Of a stretch of DNA of 64,000 nt, positions 35,849 to 45,102 are shown piece by piece. Position 1 is the first letter of the stretch; each line of letters opens with the position of its first letter. The DNA is from Fredinandcohnia aciditolerans. Lineage in GTDB: Bacteria > Bacillota > Bacilli > Bacillales > Bacillaceae_L. The translations under genes and the position numbers were made by a program. Where the stretch lies: NCBI GenBank assembly GCA_003640645.1, contig QGHH01000016.1, positions 43,121 through 107,120 of the forward strand. Direction: 5' to 3'. Below the pieces are notes generated by a model. That model was not told the origin of the DNA. It searched no databases and saw only the letters and a list, made by a program, of their open reading frames with translations.

Positions 35849-35993
35849 GATTATTAGCTCAATTGAAAAAATAAATAAAAAGGGCTTGAGTAAGTTAGCT
35901 TACTCTGCCCCTTTTATTTATTTTTGTCACCTTTTCAGCCAAAGCTGAAAGGCGTGAGGAACTCAAAAGTTTCTCACGATTGAGCTAATAATC
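35849..35993. repeat. Short element bounded by perfect 15-bp inverted repeats
   Basis: GATTATTAGCTCAAT (35849-35863) and its exact complement ATTGAGCTAATAATC (35979-35993) flank about 115 bases holding three further hairpins: GGGC-GAGTAAG/CTTACTC-GCCC, CTTTTCAGC/GCTGAAAGG and CGTGAG-AACT/AGTT-CTCACG. It resembles a miniature inverted-repeat element. It sits between the rpsF promoter and the ychF terminator. Confidence 0.8.
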
Positions 35994-36013
35994 ACCTGTT
36001 ACCTTAGCAAAAC

Positions 36014-36047
36014 AGCCACAAAACGTGTATATCATCGTCCTGTGGCT
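36014..36047 (-). terminator. Terminator of ychF
   Basis: Minus-strand AGCCACAGGACG / CGTTTTGTGGCT, twelve pairs including two GU, followed by GTTTTG. It lies 19 bases after the ychF stop. Confidence 0.7.
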
Positions 36048-36065
36048 AGTTCCTCGTTAAACACC

Positions 36066-37166
36066 TTATACATTAAATCGGAAATGAATGACATCCCCAT
36101 CTTGTACAACATACTCTTTACCTTCAAGGCGAACCTTCCCTGCCTCACGAGCAGCATTCATAGAACCACCTGCAAGAAGATCTTCGTACGATACTGTCTC
36201 AGCGCGGATAAATCCTCTCTCAAAATCAGAGTGAATGATACCAGCGCATTGTGGAGCCTTCATTCCTTTTCTAAATGTCCACGCTCTTACCTCTTGTACA
36301 CCTGCAGTAAAATACGTAGCAAGTCCTAATAAGTGATACGCAGCTCGAATCAATTGATCAAGACCAGATTCTTCTATTCCTAGCTCTTCAAGGAACATTT
36401 CCTTTTCTTCCCCTTCAAGCTCCACAATTTCTGACTCAATTTTTGCACAAACAACAATAACTTCCGCATTGTCCTTTTGGGCAAACTCACGTACTAATTG
36501 AACATATTCATTTGAAGAAGGATCTGCTACATCATCTTCGCCAACGTTCGCAACGTATAAAACTGGTTTACTTGTTAGTAAGTGCATTCCCTTTACATAT
36601 TTCATTTGCTCTTCAGTAAATTCAACCGCACGAGCTGGCTGCTCATTTTCAAATGCTTCTTTTAACTGTACAAGAACCTCATGCTCAGCAACTGCATCCT
36701 TGTCCTTTTGCTTAGCAAGCTTTCCAACACGGTCAATTCGCTTATCTACTGACTCAAGGTCTGCTAAAATCAATTCTAAATTAATTGTTTCAATATCAGC
36801 AATTGGATCTACCTTACCTGCTACGTGAGTGATATTATCATCTGCAAAACAGCGTACCACATGACAAATCGCATCTACTTGGCGAATATGGGATAAAAAT
36901 TTATTACCAAGACCTTCCCCTTTGCTGGCACCTTTTACAATCCCTGCAATATCAGTAAATTCAAAGGTTGTTGGTACAGTTTTTTTAGGTTGTACTAATT
37001 CTGTTAATTTATTTAAACGCTCATCTGGAACCTCAACAATCCCTACATTTGGGTCAATTGTACAGAACGGATAGTTCGCTGATTCCGCACCTGCTTGAGT
37101 AATTGCATTAAAAAGAGTTGATTTTCCAACGTTAGGAAGACCAACGATACCTGCTGTTAACGCCAT
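36066..37166 (-). CDS. ychF: Redox-regulated ribosome-associated P-loop ATPase YchF (EngD)
   Basis: 366 aa from ATG 37166; the open frame extends 15 codons upstream, but the conserved family N-terminus is MALTAGIVGLPNVGKSTLF. G1 (GLPNVGKS), G3 (DIAGIVKGASKGEGLG), a coiled-coil insertion and a C-terminal TGS domain (DGDVIHFRFNV). Although related to Obg GTPases, the family prefers ATP. It binds ribosomes and links to stress responses. Located upstream of rpsF as in B. subtilis (yyaF). Confidence 0.97.
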   Translation of the reverse strand: MALTAGIVGLPNVGKSTLFNAITQAGAESANYPFCTIDPNVGIVEVPDERLNKLTELVQPKKTVPTTFEFTDIAGIVKGASKGEGLGNKFLSHIRQVDAICHVVRCFADDNITHVAGKVDPIADIETINLELILADLESVDKRIDRVGKLAKQKDKDAVAEHEVLVQLKEAFENEQPARAVEFTEEQMKYVKGMHLLTSKPVLYVANVGEDDVADPSSNEYVQLVREFAQKDNAEVIVVCAKIESEIVELEGEEKEMFLEELGIEESGLDQLIRAAYHLLGLATYFTAGVQEVRAWTFRKGMKAPQCAGIIHSDFERGFIRAETVSYEDLLAGGSMNAAREAGKVRLEGKEYVVQDGDVIHFRFNV

Positions 37167-37230
37167 TGATTTTTCCACTCCTCTTATCCGAAACATACTA
37201 GCCTTCAACAATTATAGGTTTTCCTTATAA

Positions 37231-37265
37231 AAAATACAAGCCGTTTCAGCTAGAAACGGCTTTTG
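37231..37265 (-). terminator. Terminator of the YyaE-like gene
   Basis: Minus-strand AGCCGTTTC / GAAACGGCT stem, 5-base loop, then TGTATTTTTT. Confidence 0.85.
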
Positions 37266-37279
37266 TATACATAACCATT

Positions 37280-39280
37280 CTAAAGTTTTTCAATTCCAAC
37301 AAGGCAATCATATAAAGTACTGCCAAGCCCGTTATCAGAAACTTCATGTGATGTGAGATTATTGACACTACCACCAAAGATATGCCATTGTCCTTCATCA
37401 ACACAAATAATCTTTGGAGATGACTCTTTTAATATTTGAACTTTCCCTGTAATTTCACCACGGTCATTAAATACCCTTACCTTATCATTCGGCTCAAGAT
37501 TTTTCTGTTCAGCAATATCCTTAGAAACCTCAACTTTTATTGTCTGTAATCCTTCAATCAAATGATAATTTTGTGAATGGTTTGAACGTAAAGGATGAAT
37601 CGTTAATAGTGAGTATGGGTATTTTTCACCTAACACTTGATTAGAAAATGTCGATTCTCTTGGATATGATATTTTTATACGTCCATCATACCCTTTCATC
37701 TCTCCTAATGATGATGTGAATTCGAATTTTCCAGATGGAGTTGAAAAATGAAAATCGTTCCAAGGTACAAGCTGTACAGGCAATGGTACGTGGTTTTTTT
37801 CCTTGATTTCCTCAAAGGATATACCCTTCTCTTGTAAAGAACCTACTCCCATTTTAATAAATTCTTCTCTTGTATAATTAAAATCTTCACCAAACCCTAA
37901 CCTTTTAGCTAATTCAGACCAAATCCAAACATCAGACTTTGCCTCTCCACGAGCTTCAACTAATTTTGGCCCATAATTCACAAAATGATGGTACATGGAT
38001 GAATAATAAATATCCTCTTCCTCAAACACAGTAGCTGAAGGAAGTACATAATCGGCTAACCTCGCCGTATCAGTCATAAATTGCTCTAATACAACTAATG
38101 TATCTACCGATTGGAAGGCTTCCAGTACTCTATTTGTATTTGGAACCTGAGTTAATGGGTTTCCACTTGATACCATAATCATTTTTATTGGTGGTTCTGA
38201 AGCAGTTAGAATCCTTTCCGCTTGCTCGCTCATAACGAAAGATCTCGAATGTTTCTTTCTTTCTGGTAGAGTTAAAGCCACACTATTAAAACTTTGGCCA
38301 ACTTGCGTATTTCCAAAATTAGCTCCACCACCTGGGATGCCTACATTACCACTGACTGCAACTAATGCATCAATTAGACGAATGGTATTTCCACCATTTG
38401 CATACCGCTGCATCCCTAACCCCATATAGGTTGCCGTTGGCCCATTACTATATATGTGAGCTAAACTTGTAATTGTTTCACGTGGAACATTTGTTACTTC
38501 CTCAATTTCATTCATAGAAATTGATTCGATAGTAGCCAATAAATCACTGAATCCCAAAGTATACTTTTCAATAAACTCTTTATCCTGTAAATCTAAACGA
38601 ATTAATTCCTTCATAATACCAATTGCTAACAAACCATCCATCCCTGGAGTAATTGAGATATAGGAATTAGCTATCTTTGCCGTTCCATTGTATATGGGAT
38701 CAATAACAATTATGTTAGTGCCCTTCTTTTTTACCTCTTGTAAATAACCAAAGAGATGCATATTCGTGCGTGCCACATTTCTTCCCCAAATGATTACATT
38801 TTTACTATTATATATATCATCAGGTGCATGACTTGCTGAATTACCAAAATCCCAATTTTGTGCTTCAATACCTGATCCCCAGCATATGCTACCGATTAGA
38901 TCAGTGGCACCACCATAACAATTAAAAAACCGATCTGGTATTTTAGTTAATAGGCCTCCGTTTGCATAGTCATGACTGTGAAGAACAGCTGTAGAACTAT
39001 ATTTTTGCCTCACTATTAAAAGCTTTTCTGAGATTTCTGTTAATGCTTGTTCCCATGTAATTCTTTGAAACTCTCCATCTACCTTTTTCAATGGGTAAAG
39101 AATGCGATCATCAGAGTTCGTTCGTGTTTCCAGCATACGTCCTCTGCCACAAATTTTGCCCTTTGTAATTGGATGATCTTTATCTCCATCTATTTTTACA
39201 ACTTTACCGTTTTCCACTTCAACAACAAAACCACAACTGTCCCAACAATTTAAAGGACATGCAGATTTAAATGTGGCCAT
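37280..39280 (-). CDS. yyaE: Molybdopterin-dependent oxidoreductase (YyaE-like)
   Basis: 666 aa from ATG 39280 with AGGGAG upstream. A DMSO-reductase/formate-dehydrogenase-type protein: N-terminal 4Fe-4S motif CPLNCWDSCG plus a fourth cysteine in KGKICGRGRML, the molybdopterin-binding core (YQ..., IIVIDPIYNGTAKIA, WGSGIEAQNWDFG), and the C-terminal cofactor-dinucleotide-binding domain (about 560-665). No Tat signal is visible, so it is cytoplasmic. Substrate unknown. Same position as yyaE in B. subtilis. A parS variant lies inside at 38474-38489. Confidence 0.92.
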   Translation of the reverse strand: MATFKSACPLNCWDSCGFVVEVENGKVVKIDGDKDHPITKGKICGRGRMLETRTNSDDRILYPLKKVDGEFQRITWEQALTEISEKLLIVRQKYSSTAVLHSHDYANGGLLTKIPDRFFNCYGGATDLIGSICWGSGIEAQNWDFGNSASHAPDDIYNSKNVIIWGRNVARTNMHLFGYLQEVKKKGTNIIVIDPIYNGTAKIANSYISITPGMDGLLAIGIMKELIRLDLQDKEFIEKYTLGFSDLLATIESISMNEIEEVTNVPRETITSLAHIYSNGPTATYMGLGMQRYANGGNTIRLIDALVAVSGNVGIPGGGANFGNTQVGQSFNSVALTLPERKKHSRSFVMSEQAERILTASEPPIKMIMVSSGNPLTQVPNTNRVLEAFQSVDTLVVLEQFMTDTARLADYVLPSATVFEEEDIYYSSMYHHFVNYGPKLVEARGEAKSDVWIWSELAKRLGFGEDFNYTREEFIKMGVGSLQEKGISFEEIKEKNHVPLPVQLVPWNDFHFSTPSGKFEFTSSLGEMKGYDGRIKISYPRESTFSNQVLGEKYPYSLLTIHPLRSNHSQNYHLIEGLQTIKVEVSKDIAEQKNLEPNDKVRVFNDRGEITGKVQILKESSPKIICVDEGQWHIFGGSVNNLTSHEVSDNGLGSTLYDCLVGIEKL
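38474..38489. other. parS-like site inside yyaE
   Basis: TGTTTCACGTGGAACA differs from the perfect palindrome by one base, the tolerated type of variation in Bacillus parS. Confidence 0.75.
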
Positions 39281-39410
39281 TCTCCTCACTCCCTACACAT
39301 GTAGCAAACCTACCAAAACTTCGTATCCTCTATTATAAATCACAGCAACTAACATTCTATAGAAATTATTTCCGCTTAAAAGAAAATCCGAAAAAAATAA
39401 AGCACGAGGC

Positions 39411-39608
39411 TTAATCCTCATGCTTCACAAGAATCTTTTTTAGTTTTCGACCAAACTCTTTTCGAGGAATGAGTACACTATGTTCGCAGCCTTCACATTT
39501 GATTCGAATATCCATCCCTAATCGAATAATTTTCCATTTATTTGTTCCACATGGATGAGGTTTCTTCATTTCTACAATATCATGTAATCCATAGTCTTTA
39601 TCTACCAC
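39411..39608 (-). CDS. DUF951 small protein (YyzM-like)
   Basis: 65 aa. The DUF951 signature is clear: GLHDIVEMKKPHPCG, WKIIRLGMDIRIKCEGCEHS and PRKEFGRKLKK. Cysteines at HPCG and CEGC suggest metal binding. The start is GTG 39608, since AAAGGGTGG precedes it at proper spacing; another in-frame GTG at 39617 overlaps that site. Function unknown. It lies in the same neighbourhood in B. subtilis and precedes the yyaE gene. Confidence 0.93.
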   Translation of the reverse strand: MVDKDYGLHDIVEMKKPHPCGTNKWKIIRLGMDIRIKCEGCEHSVLIPRKEFGRKLKKILVKHED

Positions 39609-39667
39609 GACACCCACCCTTTATTCTTTTTATGAAGAATCTTTATATGTTGTATTGTAACAGGAAA

Positions 39668-40687
39668 TCATTTTAAATTGTAGCGATTTACAATCGGATA
39701 TAGCAAAATGACCGCCAATAAGTATAAATTTGCAATACCATATAATGGGTATAAAATTGAAACGAGCGTTGAAAAGCCAAAAGTCGTAAAGGGTACCATC
39801 AGTAAAATCAGTAGAATGGAAATCATCCACAATGGCATTTTTAAATTTTCTTTAAAACGTGTGGATAATCCTAGTAATCCCGACGCAGCAGTTGTAAATA
39901 TTGCTCCAAATAATAGAATGGACATGATAAATACTGCTACGTACGGAAAATTTTTCATGATGATAAATAATGGAATCTCATAAAGCATGATTTCTTGAGC
40001 CACTTCAATAAGTGCCTCATTGTAAACAAAGGTGATAAATCCTAAAAACAGACCACTTCCAATACTCGCAACCCATGCTTCCCCTTTTGACTTCATTTCT
40101 TTACCAATTGCACCAAGTACAGCAACAAGCGGTAATATGTTTAATGCTGTAAATGTAAATGCGGACGGCCAATTTCCTTGCTCATGCAAAGTAAAGGAAA
40201 ATACCTTTCCATTAGCTGATAAAAAAATAAACAAAACCGTTGTTAAAAAGATAATTAAGGCAGGTATAATCGCCATATTTATTGAGACCAAGCCATTGAT
40301 ATTCCACAAAAAGACTAGGACCAACAGGAAACCAAAAATAAGAATTCCCCACCAAAAAGGAATCGTAAATAACTCTAATGTAGCTCCTCCACCCGCTAAC
40401 ATCACAACCGTTGTAGAAAATAAGTATAAAATCGTAATCACATCATACACATGTGAAATCTTTTCTCCCACTAGTTCTTTTAAAACAGGAACAAAATGCT
40501 CAGCTTTTTTTTCATAACTGATTTTCATAATAATATAACAACAAATGATAAAAATGAATGTAAAAAAAATGATCGCTAAGGCACTTTGTTCTCCATAAAA
40601 TTGCCAAATCTCCCTTCCTGATGCATAACCCGCGCCAATTGCGGTCCCCAAGATAAGAAACATCCACCGAAACCCTGCCCTAAACAT
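39668..40687 (-). CDS. Ten-segment membrane protein (YyaD/YkvI-like)
   Basis: 339 aa, about ten hydrophobic segments. The N-terminal GTAIGAGYASGREIWQFYG resembles the unwound first helix of LeuT-fold sodium- or amino-acid-coupled transporters, as in the YkvI family. Location next to yyaC and length match yyaD of B. subtilis. No experimentally defined substrate is known to me. It is transcribed divergently from yyaC. Confidence 0.8.
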   Translation of the reverse strand: MFRAGFRWMFLILGTAIGAGYASGREIWQFYGEQSALAIIFFTFIFIICCYIIMKISYEKKAEHFVPVLKELVGEKISHVYDVITILYLFSTTVVMLAGGGATLELFTIPFWWGILIFGFLLVLVFLWNINGLVSINMAIIPALIIFLTTVLFIFLSANGKVFSFTLHEQGNWPSAFTFTALNILPLVAVLGAIGKEMKSKGEAWVASIGSGLFLGFITFVYNEALIEVAQEIMLYEIPLFIIMKNFPYVAVFIMSILLFGAIFTTAASGLLGLSTRFKENLKMPLWMISILLILLMVPFTTFGFSTLVSILYPLYGIANLYLLAVILLYPIVNRYNLK

Positions 40688-40761
40688 ATGATCCCTCCAT
40701 AATTCCTCTATCTATTAAAAAATGTTCATAATACAAATCTAAGAATCTTTTTTGTTCAGAC

Positions 40762-40791
40762 GTATAGAATATAAGATTTCTCCGTATACTG
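40762..40791 (+). promoter_or_regulatory. Possible forespore (sigma F/G) promoter of yyaC
   Basis: GTATA (40762-40766), 16-base spacer, then CGTATACTG, a partial match to the forespore -10. Spacing suits sigma F or G, but the -10 is imperfect. It lies 31 bases before the yyaC start. Confidence 0.35.
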
Positions 40792-40821
40792 TTACTACAG
40801 TTAAAAAGGGGTGAAAAGCCT

Positions 40822-41439
40822 ATGAATCTTAGATATAAATTATTTGACCATCTAAAAAATGAACCATTTCGAATTCCACATGACCAAGAATCAGCTGACC
40901 ATCAAATTGCCTTAAAAATCTCTTCTATGCTCCCACATACTGCTAATCAACCAATTGTTATTTTTTGCATCGGTACAGACCGTTCTACTGGTGACTGCCT
41001 CGGACCTTTAATTGGCACGAAGATTACCGAAAAAAGATTGTCCCACTTTCATGTATATGGCACATTGGACGAACCTATTCATGCAGTTAATCTTCAAGAG
41101 AAAATTGAGGAAATCAAAATGAAGTATTCAAACCCATTTATTATTGGCATAGATGCCTGTTTAGGAAGATTGAAGAACGTGGGAGCCATAACCATCGGAG
41201 ACGGTCCAATTAAGCCAGGAGCAGGCGTTAATAAGGAATTAACCCCTATTGGGGACATGCATATTACTGGGATTGTAAATGTAAGTGGATTTATGGAGTT
41301 TTTTGTCCTTCAAAACACAAGATTAAGTTTAGTTATGAAAATCGCAAATACAATTGCAAGTGGTATTTGCAAGGCTGAGTTTCAGTTTCTGCGGAAAGTT
41401 GAGCTGGGAAATGTTGAAAAAGATCGTTTTTCCTTATAA
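40822..41439 (+). CDS. yyaC: Sporulation-associated protein YyaC (DUF1256)
   Basis: 205 aa. The DUF1256 core is plain: IVIFCIGTDRSTGDCLGPLI, GIDACLG, and the glycine-rich GPIKPGAGVNKELTPIGD. The fold is related to the GPR spore-protease and hydrogenase-maturation peptidases. ATG 40822 follows GGGGTG. In B. subtilis the gene is sporulation-linked; its substrate is unknown. Plus-strand gene convergent with the DUF554 gene, sharing a terminator. Confidence 0.93.
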   Translation: MNLRYKLFDHLKNEPFRIPHDQESADHQIALKISSMLPHTANQPIVIFCIGTDRSTGDCLGPLIGTKITEKRLSHFHVYGTLDEPIHAVNLQEKIEEIKMKYSNPFIIGIDACLGRLKNVGAITIGDGPIKPGAGVNKELTPIGDMHITGIVNVSGFMEFFVLQNTRLSLVMKIANTIASGICKAEFQFLRKVELGNVEKDRFSL

Positions 41440-41473
41440 AAAAACCTCTTCTGTTATGAAGAGGTTTAAAAAA
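41438..41473. terminator. Bidirectional terminator between yyaC and the DUF554 gene
   Basis: AAACCTCTTC / GAAGAGGTTT stem, 6-base loop, A-run before and after. It overlaps the end of the minus-strand gene. Confidence 0.85.
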
Positions 41474-42203
41474 GACCTTGTGCAAAGAACAAAATTGAAT
41501 TCCAATAATACACTACTGTTACGAGGATAGCTACAACAAGAATACCAGGTAATAGATTTGCAACACGGATATTGGTAATTCCTATCAAATTTGTACCAAT
41601 TGCGACAATCATTAAGCCACCCGCACCTGTCATTTCGACAATAAACGCGTCCATCACTTCGGTCGGAATAAATTTATCAATTTGTGTAGCAAATAGTGCA
41701 ATTGCACCTTGATACAGAATAACAGGAACTGCAGAGAATAATACACCAATCCCTAAAGTTGTTGATAATATTAAACTAGTAAATCCATCTATGATTGACT
41801 TTGTATAAAGGACACGATGGTCATGGCGCAATCCACTGTCAAGTGCGCCAATGATGGCCATTGCACCAATGACAAATATTAAGGTAGCTGTTACAAAACC
41901 TTTTGCAATCGTACCCTCGTCAGAGGATGAACCTACCTTCTTTTCAATCCAAGCTCCTAATTGATTTAATTTATCTTCTAGTCCCCACCATTCGCCAAGA
42001 ATGCCGCCAAACACTAAACTAAAGATGACAATTAGAAATTGCTCGCTCTTTAGTCCCATTTGGATACCTAACAAACAAACAGCAAGTCCAATCGCTTGCA
42101 TTACAGTTGCTTTTATTTTATCTGGAATTCGGTGCAATACCTTTCCTAATAAGGTTCCAACAATTATACACAATCCGTTTACTACCGTACCTAATAAAAC
42201 CAA
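41466..42203 (-). CDS. DUF554 membrane protein
   Basis: 245 aa with about six membrane helices. DUF554 features: GTVVNGLCIIVGTLLGKVL at the start, FVIGAMAIIGALDSGL with the charged pair, YTKSIIDGFTSLIL, and ITNIRVANLLPG near the end. Start TTG 42201-42203, with GGGG 9 bases before; an upstream ATG is in another frame. Likely a transporter of unknown substrate. B. subtilis has a member (YdfK) at another locus. Confidence 0.9.
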   Translation of the reverse strand: MVLLGTVVNGLCIIVGTLLGKVLHRIPDKIKATVMQAIGLAVCLLGIQMGLKSEQFLIVIFSLVFGGILGEWWGLEDKLNQLGAWIEKKVGSSSDEGTIAKGFVTATLIFVIGAMAIIGALDSGLRHDHRVLYTKSIIDGFTSLILSTTLGIGVLFSAVPVILYQGAIALFATQIDKFIPTEVMDAFIVEMTGAGGLMIVAIGTNLIGITNIRVANLLPGILVVAILVTVVYYWNSILFFAQGLF

Positions 42204-42237
42204 TTTCCATTTCCCCTATTTCCTTTTTTATATAATA

Positions 42238-42290
42238 AAAAAACGCTGCACAGTCCAGTTATATAATCCATAAAACAAGACGTGCAGGTT
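42238..42290 (-). terminator. Terminator of soj-spo0J
   Basis: Minus-strand CTGCAC / GTGCAG with a long, partially paired loop, then CGTTTTTTT. It lies after the spo0J stop. Confidence 0.5.
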
Positions 42291-42301
42291 TGCTAAAAGC
42301 C

Positions 42302-43162
42302 TTATGAGATTTTTGGTGAATCTAGCAATTCAAGAATTCTCTCAAGGTCTTCATTCGAGAAGAATTCGATTTCAATTTTTCCTTTTTTCTTGCTTTGTTT
42401 AATCGAAACAGATGTACCAAAACGCTCACGAAGGAAAGATTCTTGTTCTTTGATAAAGATGTCTTTTTCCTTTTTTGGCGGTTTAGGTGTTTCACGTGGA
42501 ACATTTTGATTAATTTCGCTAATCAAGGCTTCTAATTGTCGAACATTAAGCTCCTCTGCAATCACTTTTTCAACAACTGCATTTAACTTTTCTTTCTTTT
42601 TCAGTCCTAGTAATGTGCGTCCATGACCCATAGATAATTTTCCTTCAGAAATTAAATCTTGGACATGTTTTGGAAGAGATAGAAGACGAAGGTGATTCGC
42701 AATATGCGGTCTACTTTTTCCTAATCTTTTCGCAAGCTGTTCTTGGGTAATTTTTAAATGATCAAGTAAGGATTGGTAAGCAAAAGCCTCCTCAATTGGT
42801 GTTAAATCCTCACGCTGTAAATTTTCAAGTAATGCAATTTCCATCATTTGTTGCTCGTTTAACTCACGAACAACAACAGGAACTGTATTAAATTTTGCTT
42901 CTTTTGCAGCACGGAAACGTCTTTCGCCTGCCACAATTTCAAACCCTTTAATGGTTTTTCGAACAATAATAGGTTGTAAAATCCCATGTGTAAGAATTGA
43001 CTCTTTTAATTCAGTAATTGCCTCAGGCGCAAATGTTTTTCTTGGTTGATATGGATTCGTACGTAATTGAGTTACTTTAACTTCTTGTACAACCTCTTCA
43101 TTCCCCACTTCCATCGAGGTGGAAAATAAAGCATTAATACCTTTACCTAACCCTTTAGCCAT
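42302..43162 (-). CDS. spo0J: Chromosome-partitioning protein ParB (Spo0J)
   Basis: 286 aa. CTPase/NTD (about 20-115) with TNPYQPRK and the arginine-rich GERRFRAAK box, central helix-turn-helix (about 120-180, RLGKSRPHIANHLRLL) that reads parS, and a C-terminal dimerisation helix. Works as a CTP-gated DNA clamp that spreads from parS and loads SMC. It overlaps soj by 8 bases. A parS-like site lies inside its own gene, as in B. subtilis. Confidence 0.97.
   Translation of the reverse strand: MAKGLGKGINALFSTSMEVGNEEVVQEVKVTQLRTNPYQPRKTFAPEAITELKESILTHGILQPIIVRKTIKGFEIVAGERRFRAAKEAKFNTVPVVVRELNEQQMMEIALLENLQREDLTPIEEAFAYQSLLDHLKITQEQLAKRLGKSRPHIANHLRLLSLPKHVQDLISEGKLSMGHGRTLLGLKKKEKLNAVVEKVIAEELNVRQLEALISEINQNVPRETPKPPKKEKDIFIKEQESFLRERFGTSVSIKQSKKKGKIEIEFFSNEDLERILELLDSPKIS
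42488..42503. other. parS-like site inside spo0J
   Basis: TGTTTCACGTGGAACA, one mismatch from the perfect palindrome. B. subtilis also has a parS within spo0J. Confidence 0.85.
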
Positions 43163-43916
43163 TCACAATCACTTCCTTCGCAAGATCTAAGTATACTTCG
43201 GCACCTCTAGATTTTGGATCGTAGATGATAATTGGTTCCCCATGACTTGGAGCTTCACTTAAACGGATATTTCTAGGAATAATCGTTTTATATACTTTAT
43301 CTTGAAAATACTTTTTCACTTCTTCAATGACCTGAATACCTAAATTTGTTCTTGCATCTAACATGGTCAAAAGAACTCCATCAATCATTAATTCTTTATT
43401 GAGGTGTTTCTGAACCAGGCGGATTGTATTTAATAGCTGACTAAGTCCTTCAAGTGCGTAATACTCACATTGAACTGGAATGATCACAGTATCTGAAGCT
43501 GTTAATGCATTTAATGTTAACAATCCTAATGATGGTGGACAGTCTATAATAATATAGTCGTATTGATCTTGCACTTCTTCTAATGCTCTTTTTAGACGAA
43601 CTTCGCGAGAAATCGTTGGCACTAGTTCAATTTCGGCACCAGCCAATTGGATTGTTGCCGGAATCATATATAAGTTTTCAACTGTCGTTGGAACCGTTAC
43701 ATTTTTTGCCTCAACATCATCAACAAGCACATCATAAATGCACTGATCTATATTCGCCTTTTCTATGCCGCAGCCGCTTGTTGCATTCCCTTGAGGGTCA
43801 ATATCAACAAGTAAAACCCGCTTACCAACATAGGCTAAGCAAGCACTAAGGTTAACAGAAGTAGTCGTTTTACCTACTCCACCCTTTTGGTTAGCAATTG
43901 AGATGATTTTCCCCAC
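43155..43916 (-). CDS. soj: Chromosome-partitioning ATPase ParA (Soj)
   Basis: 253 aa. Deviant Walker A KGGVGKTTTSVNL, switch motifs DIDPQGNATSG and DCPPSLGLLT. Binds DNA non-specifically as an ATP dimer, is stimulated by Spo0J, and in its monomer form restrains DnaA. First gene of soj-spo0J. A parS lies about 130 bases upstream. Confidence 0.98.
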   Translation of the reverse strand: MGKIISIANQKGGVGKTTTSVNLSACLAYVGKRVLLVDIDPQGNATSGCGIEKANIDQCIYDVLVDDVEAKNVTVPTTVENLYMIPATIQLAGAEIELVPTISREVRLKRALEEVQDQYDYIIIDCPPSLGLLTLNALTASDTVIIPVQCEYYALEGLSQLLNTIRLVQKHLNKELMIDGVLLTMLDARTNLGIQVIEEVKKYFQDKVYKTIIPRNIRLSEAPSHGEPIIIYDPKSRGAEVYLDLAKEVIVNG

Positions 43917-44046
43917 GATGTCACCTACTTTCTACTATCCTACTATTTTTTCACAAAGTGAGGTCCTTATAATAGTATCACTTTTTCTATTCTATCACGA
44001 AAAAATGATATGGTTTATCTTTTTTTGACAAAAAAACAGGCAAAAA

Positions 44047-44062
44047 TGTTTCACGTGAAACA
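44047..44062. other. parS site between noc and soj
   Basis: TGTTTCACGTGAAACA, perfect palindrome, in the noncoding 247-base gap between the noc stop and the soj start. Confidence 0.95.
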
Positions 44063-44122
44063 TTTCCTATGACAAATAGAATGTATTTTAATCGTTTCCA
44101 CTGAAAATAGTCTCATAGAACT

Positions 44123-44153
44123 AAAAAAATTCCTTACCTGTTCAGGCAAGGAA
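44123..44153 (-). terminator. Terminator of noc
   Basis: Minus-strand TTCCTTGCCTG / AGGTAAGGAA followed by TTTTTTT, directly after the noc stop. Confidence 0.85.
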
Positions 44154-44163
44154 AGAACAAAGT

Positions 44164-45072
44164 CTATTTATTTTTGGGAATTCGGATTGTAAATTGATAA
44201 AAGTCGTCGAATTCTTCTTCTTCCGTATTTAAAGAGACACCACTCTCTTCAACCATGGTTAATGATTGACGAATCGTGTTCATCGCAATTCTCATATCAC
44301 GGCTTACTGCTTTAAATTTTGGCTTTGGTCGCTTCTTCTCCTTTTCTAATTCAAGGATTTTATCGACACGATCCTCTGTTTGCTTTACATTCAGCTCTTT
44401 TTCAATAATATCATGCATAAGCTTAATTTGCTTTTCCGGATCCTTGAGAGGTATCAAAGCTCTCGCATGCCGCTCAGTAAGCTTCTTCTGCATGAGTACC
44501 TGTTGGACTTCTTCAGGCAACTTTAATAAACGCAACTTATTAGCGATTGTTGATTGACCTTTCCCTAATCGTTGAGCTAACGCTTCCTGTGTAAGATTAT
44601 GTAATTCTATTAATCTAGCATAAGCATACGCTTCTTCAATGGCTGATAGTTCCTCACGTTGCAAGTTCTCGATCAATGCAACGGATGCAGTTTCTGCATC
44701 ATTGAACTCCTTTATAATGGCTGGAATAGTCTCCCATTCTAGCGTTTGGACGGCTCTCCAACGTCGCTCACCAGCGATGATTTCATATTGATTATCAGCA
44801 AATTGTCGAACAACAATTGGTTGAATAATCCCATGAGTACGTATGGTTAATGCTAGTTCTCTAATCTTATCCTCTGCAAAAACAGTTCTTGGTTGATATC
44901 GGTTTGGAACAATTTCATTTATCGGAATTTGTCGAACTTCTTCATTCAGGTGTGTTTCTTCTTCATCTTCTATTGAATCTTGTAATTGTGTTTCTACCAC
45001 CTGTTCTTGATTCGTTTGTTGTTTGTCATCTTTTTCACCGATGCTAAATAATCGTGAAAATGGATGCCTCAT
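44164..45072 (-). CDS. noc: Nucleoid occlusion protein Noc
   Basis: 302 aa from ATG 45072 with GGGGTGG upstream; the frame is open to 45099 but the family begins [12 protein letters not shown], the N-terminal amphipathic membrane-targeting helix. ParB-like core with [15 protein letters not shown] and the helix-turn-helix [16 protein letters not shown], which reads the Noc site rather than parS. Noc spreads on DNA and keeps division septa off the nucleoid. I saw no consensus Noc site (ATTTCCCGGGAAAT) here, as expected for an oriC window, where some may still be present outside. Confidence 0.96.
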   Translation of the reverse strand: MRHPFSRLFSIGEKDDKQQTNQEQVVETQLQDSIEDEEETHLNEEVRQIPINEIVPNRYQPRTVFAEDKIRELALTIRTHGIIQPIVVRQFADNQYEIIAGERRWRAVQTLEWETIPAIIKEFNDAETASVALIENLQREELSAIEEAYAYARLIELHNLTQEALAQRLGKGQSTIANKLRLLKLPEEVQQVLMQKKLTERHARALIPLKDPEKQIKLMHDIIEKELNVKQTEDRVDKILELEKEKKRPKPKFKAVSRDMRIAMNTIRQSLTMVEESGVSLNTEEEEFDDFYQFTIRIPKNK

Positions 45073-45102
45073 AATTCCACCACCCCTTAGAACTCCCACT
45101 AA

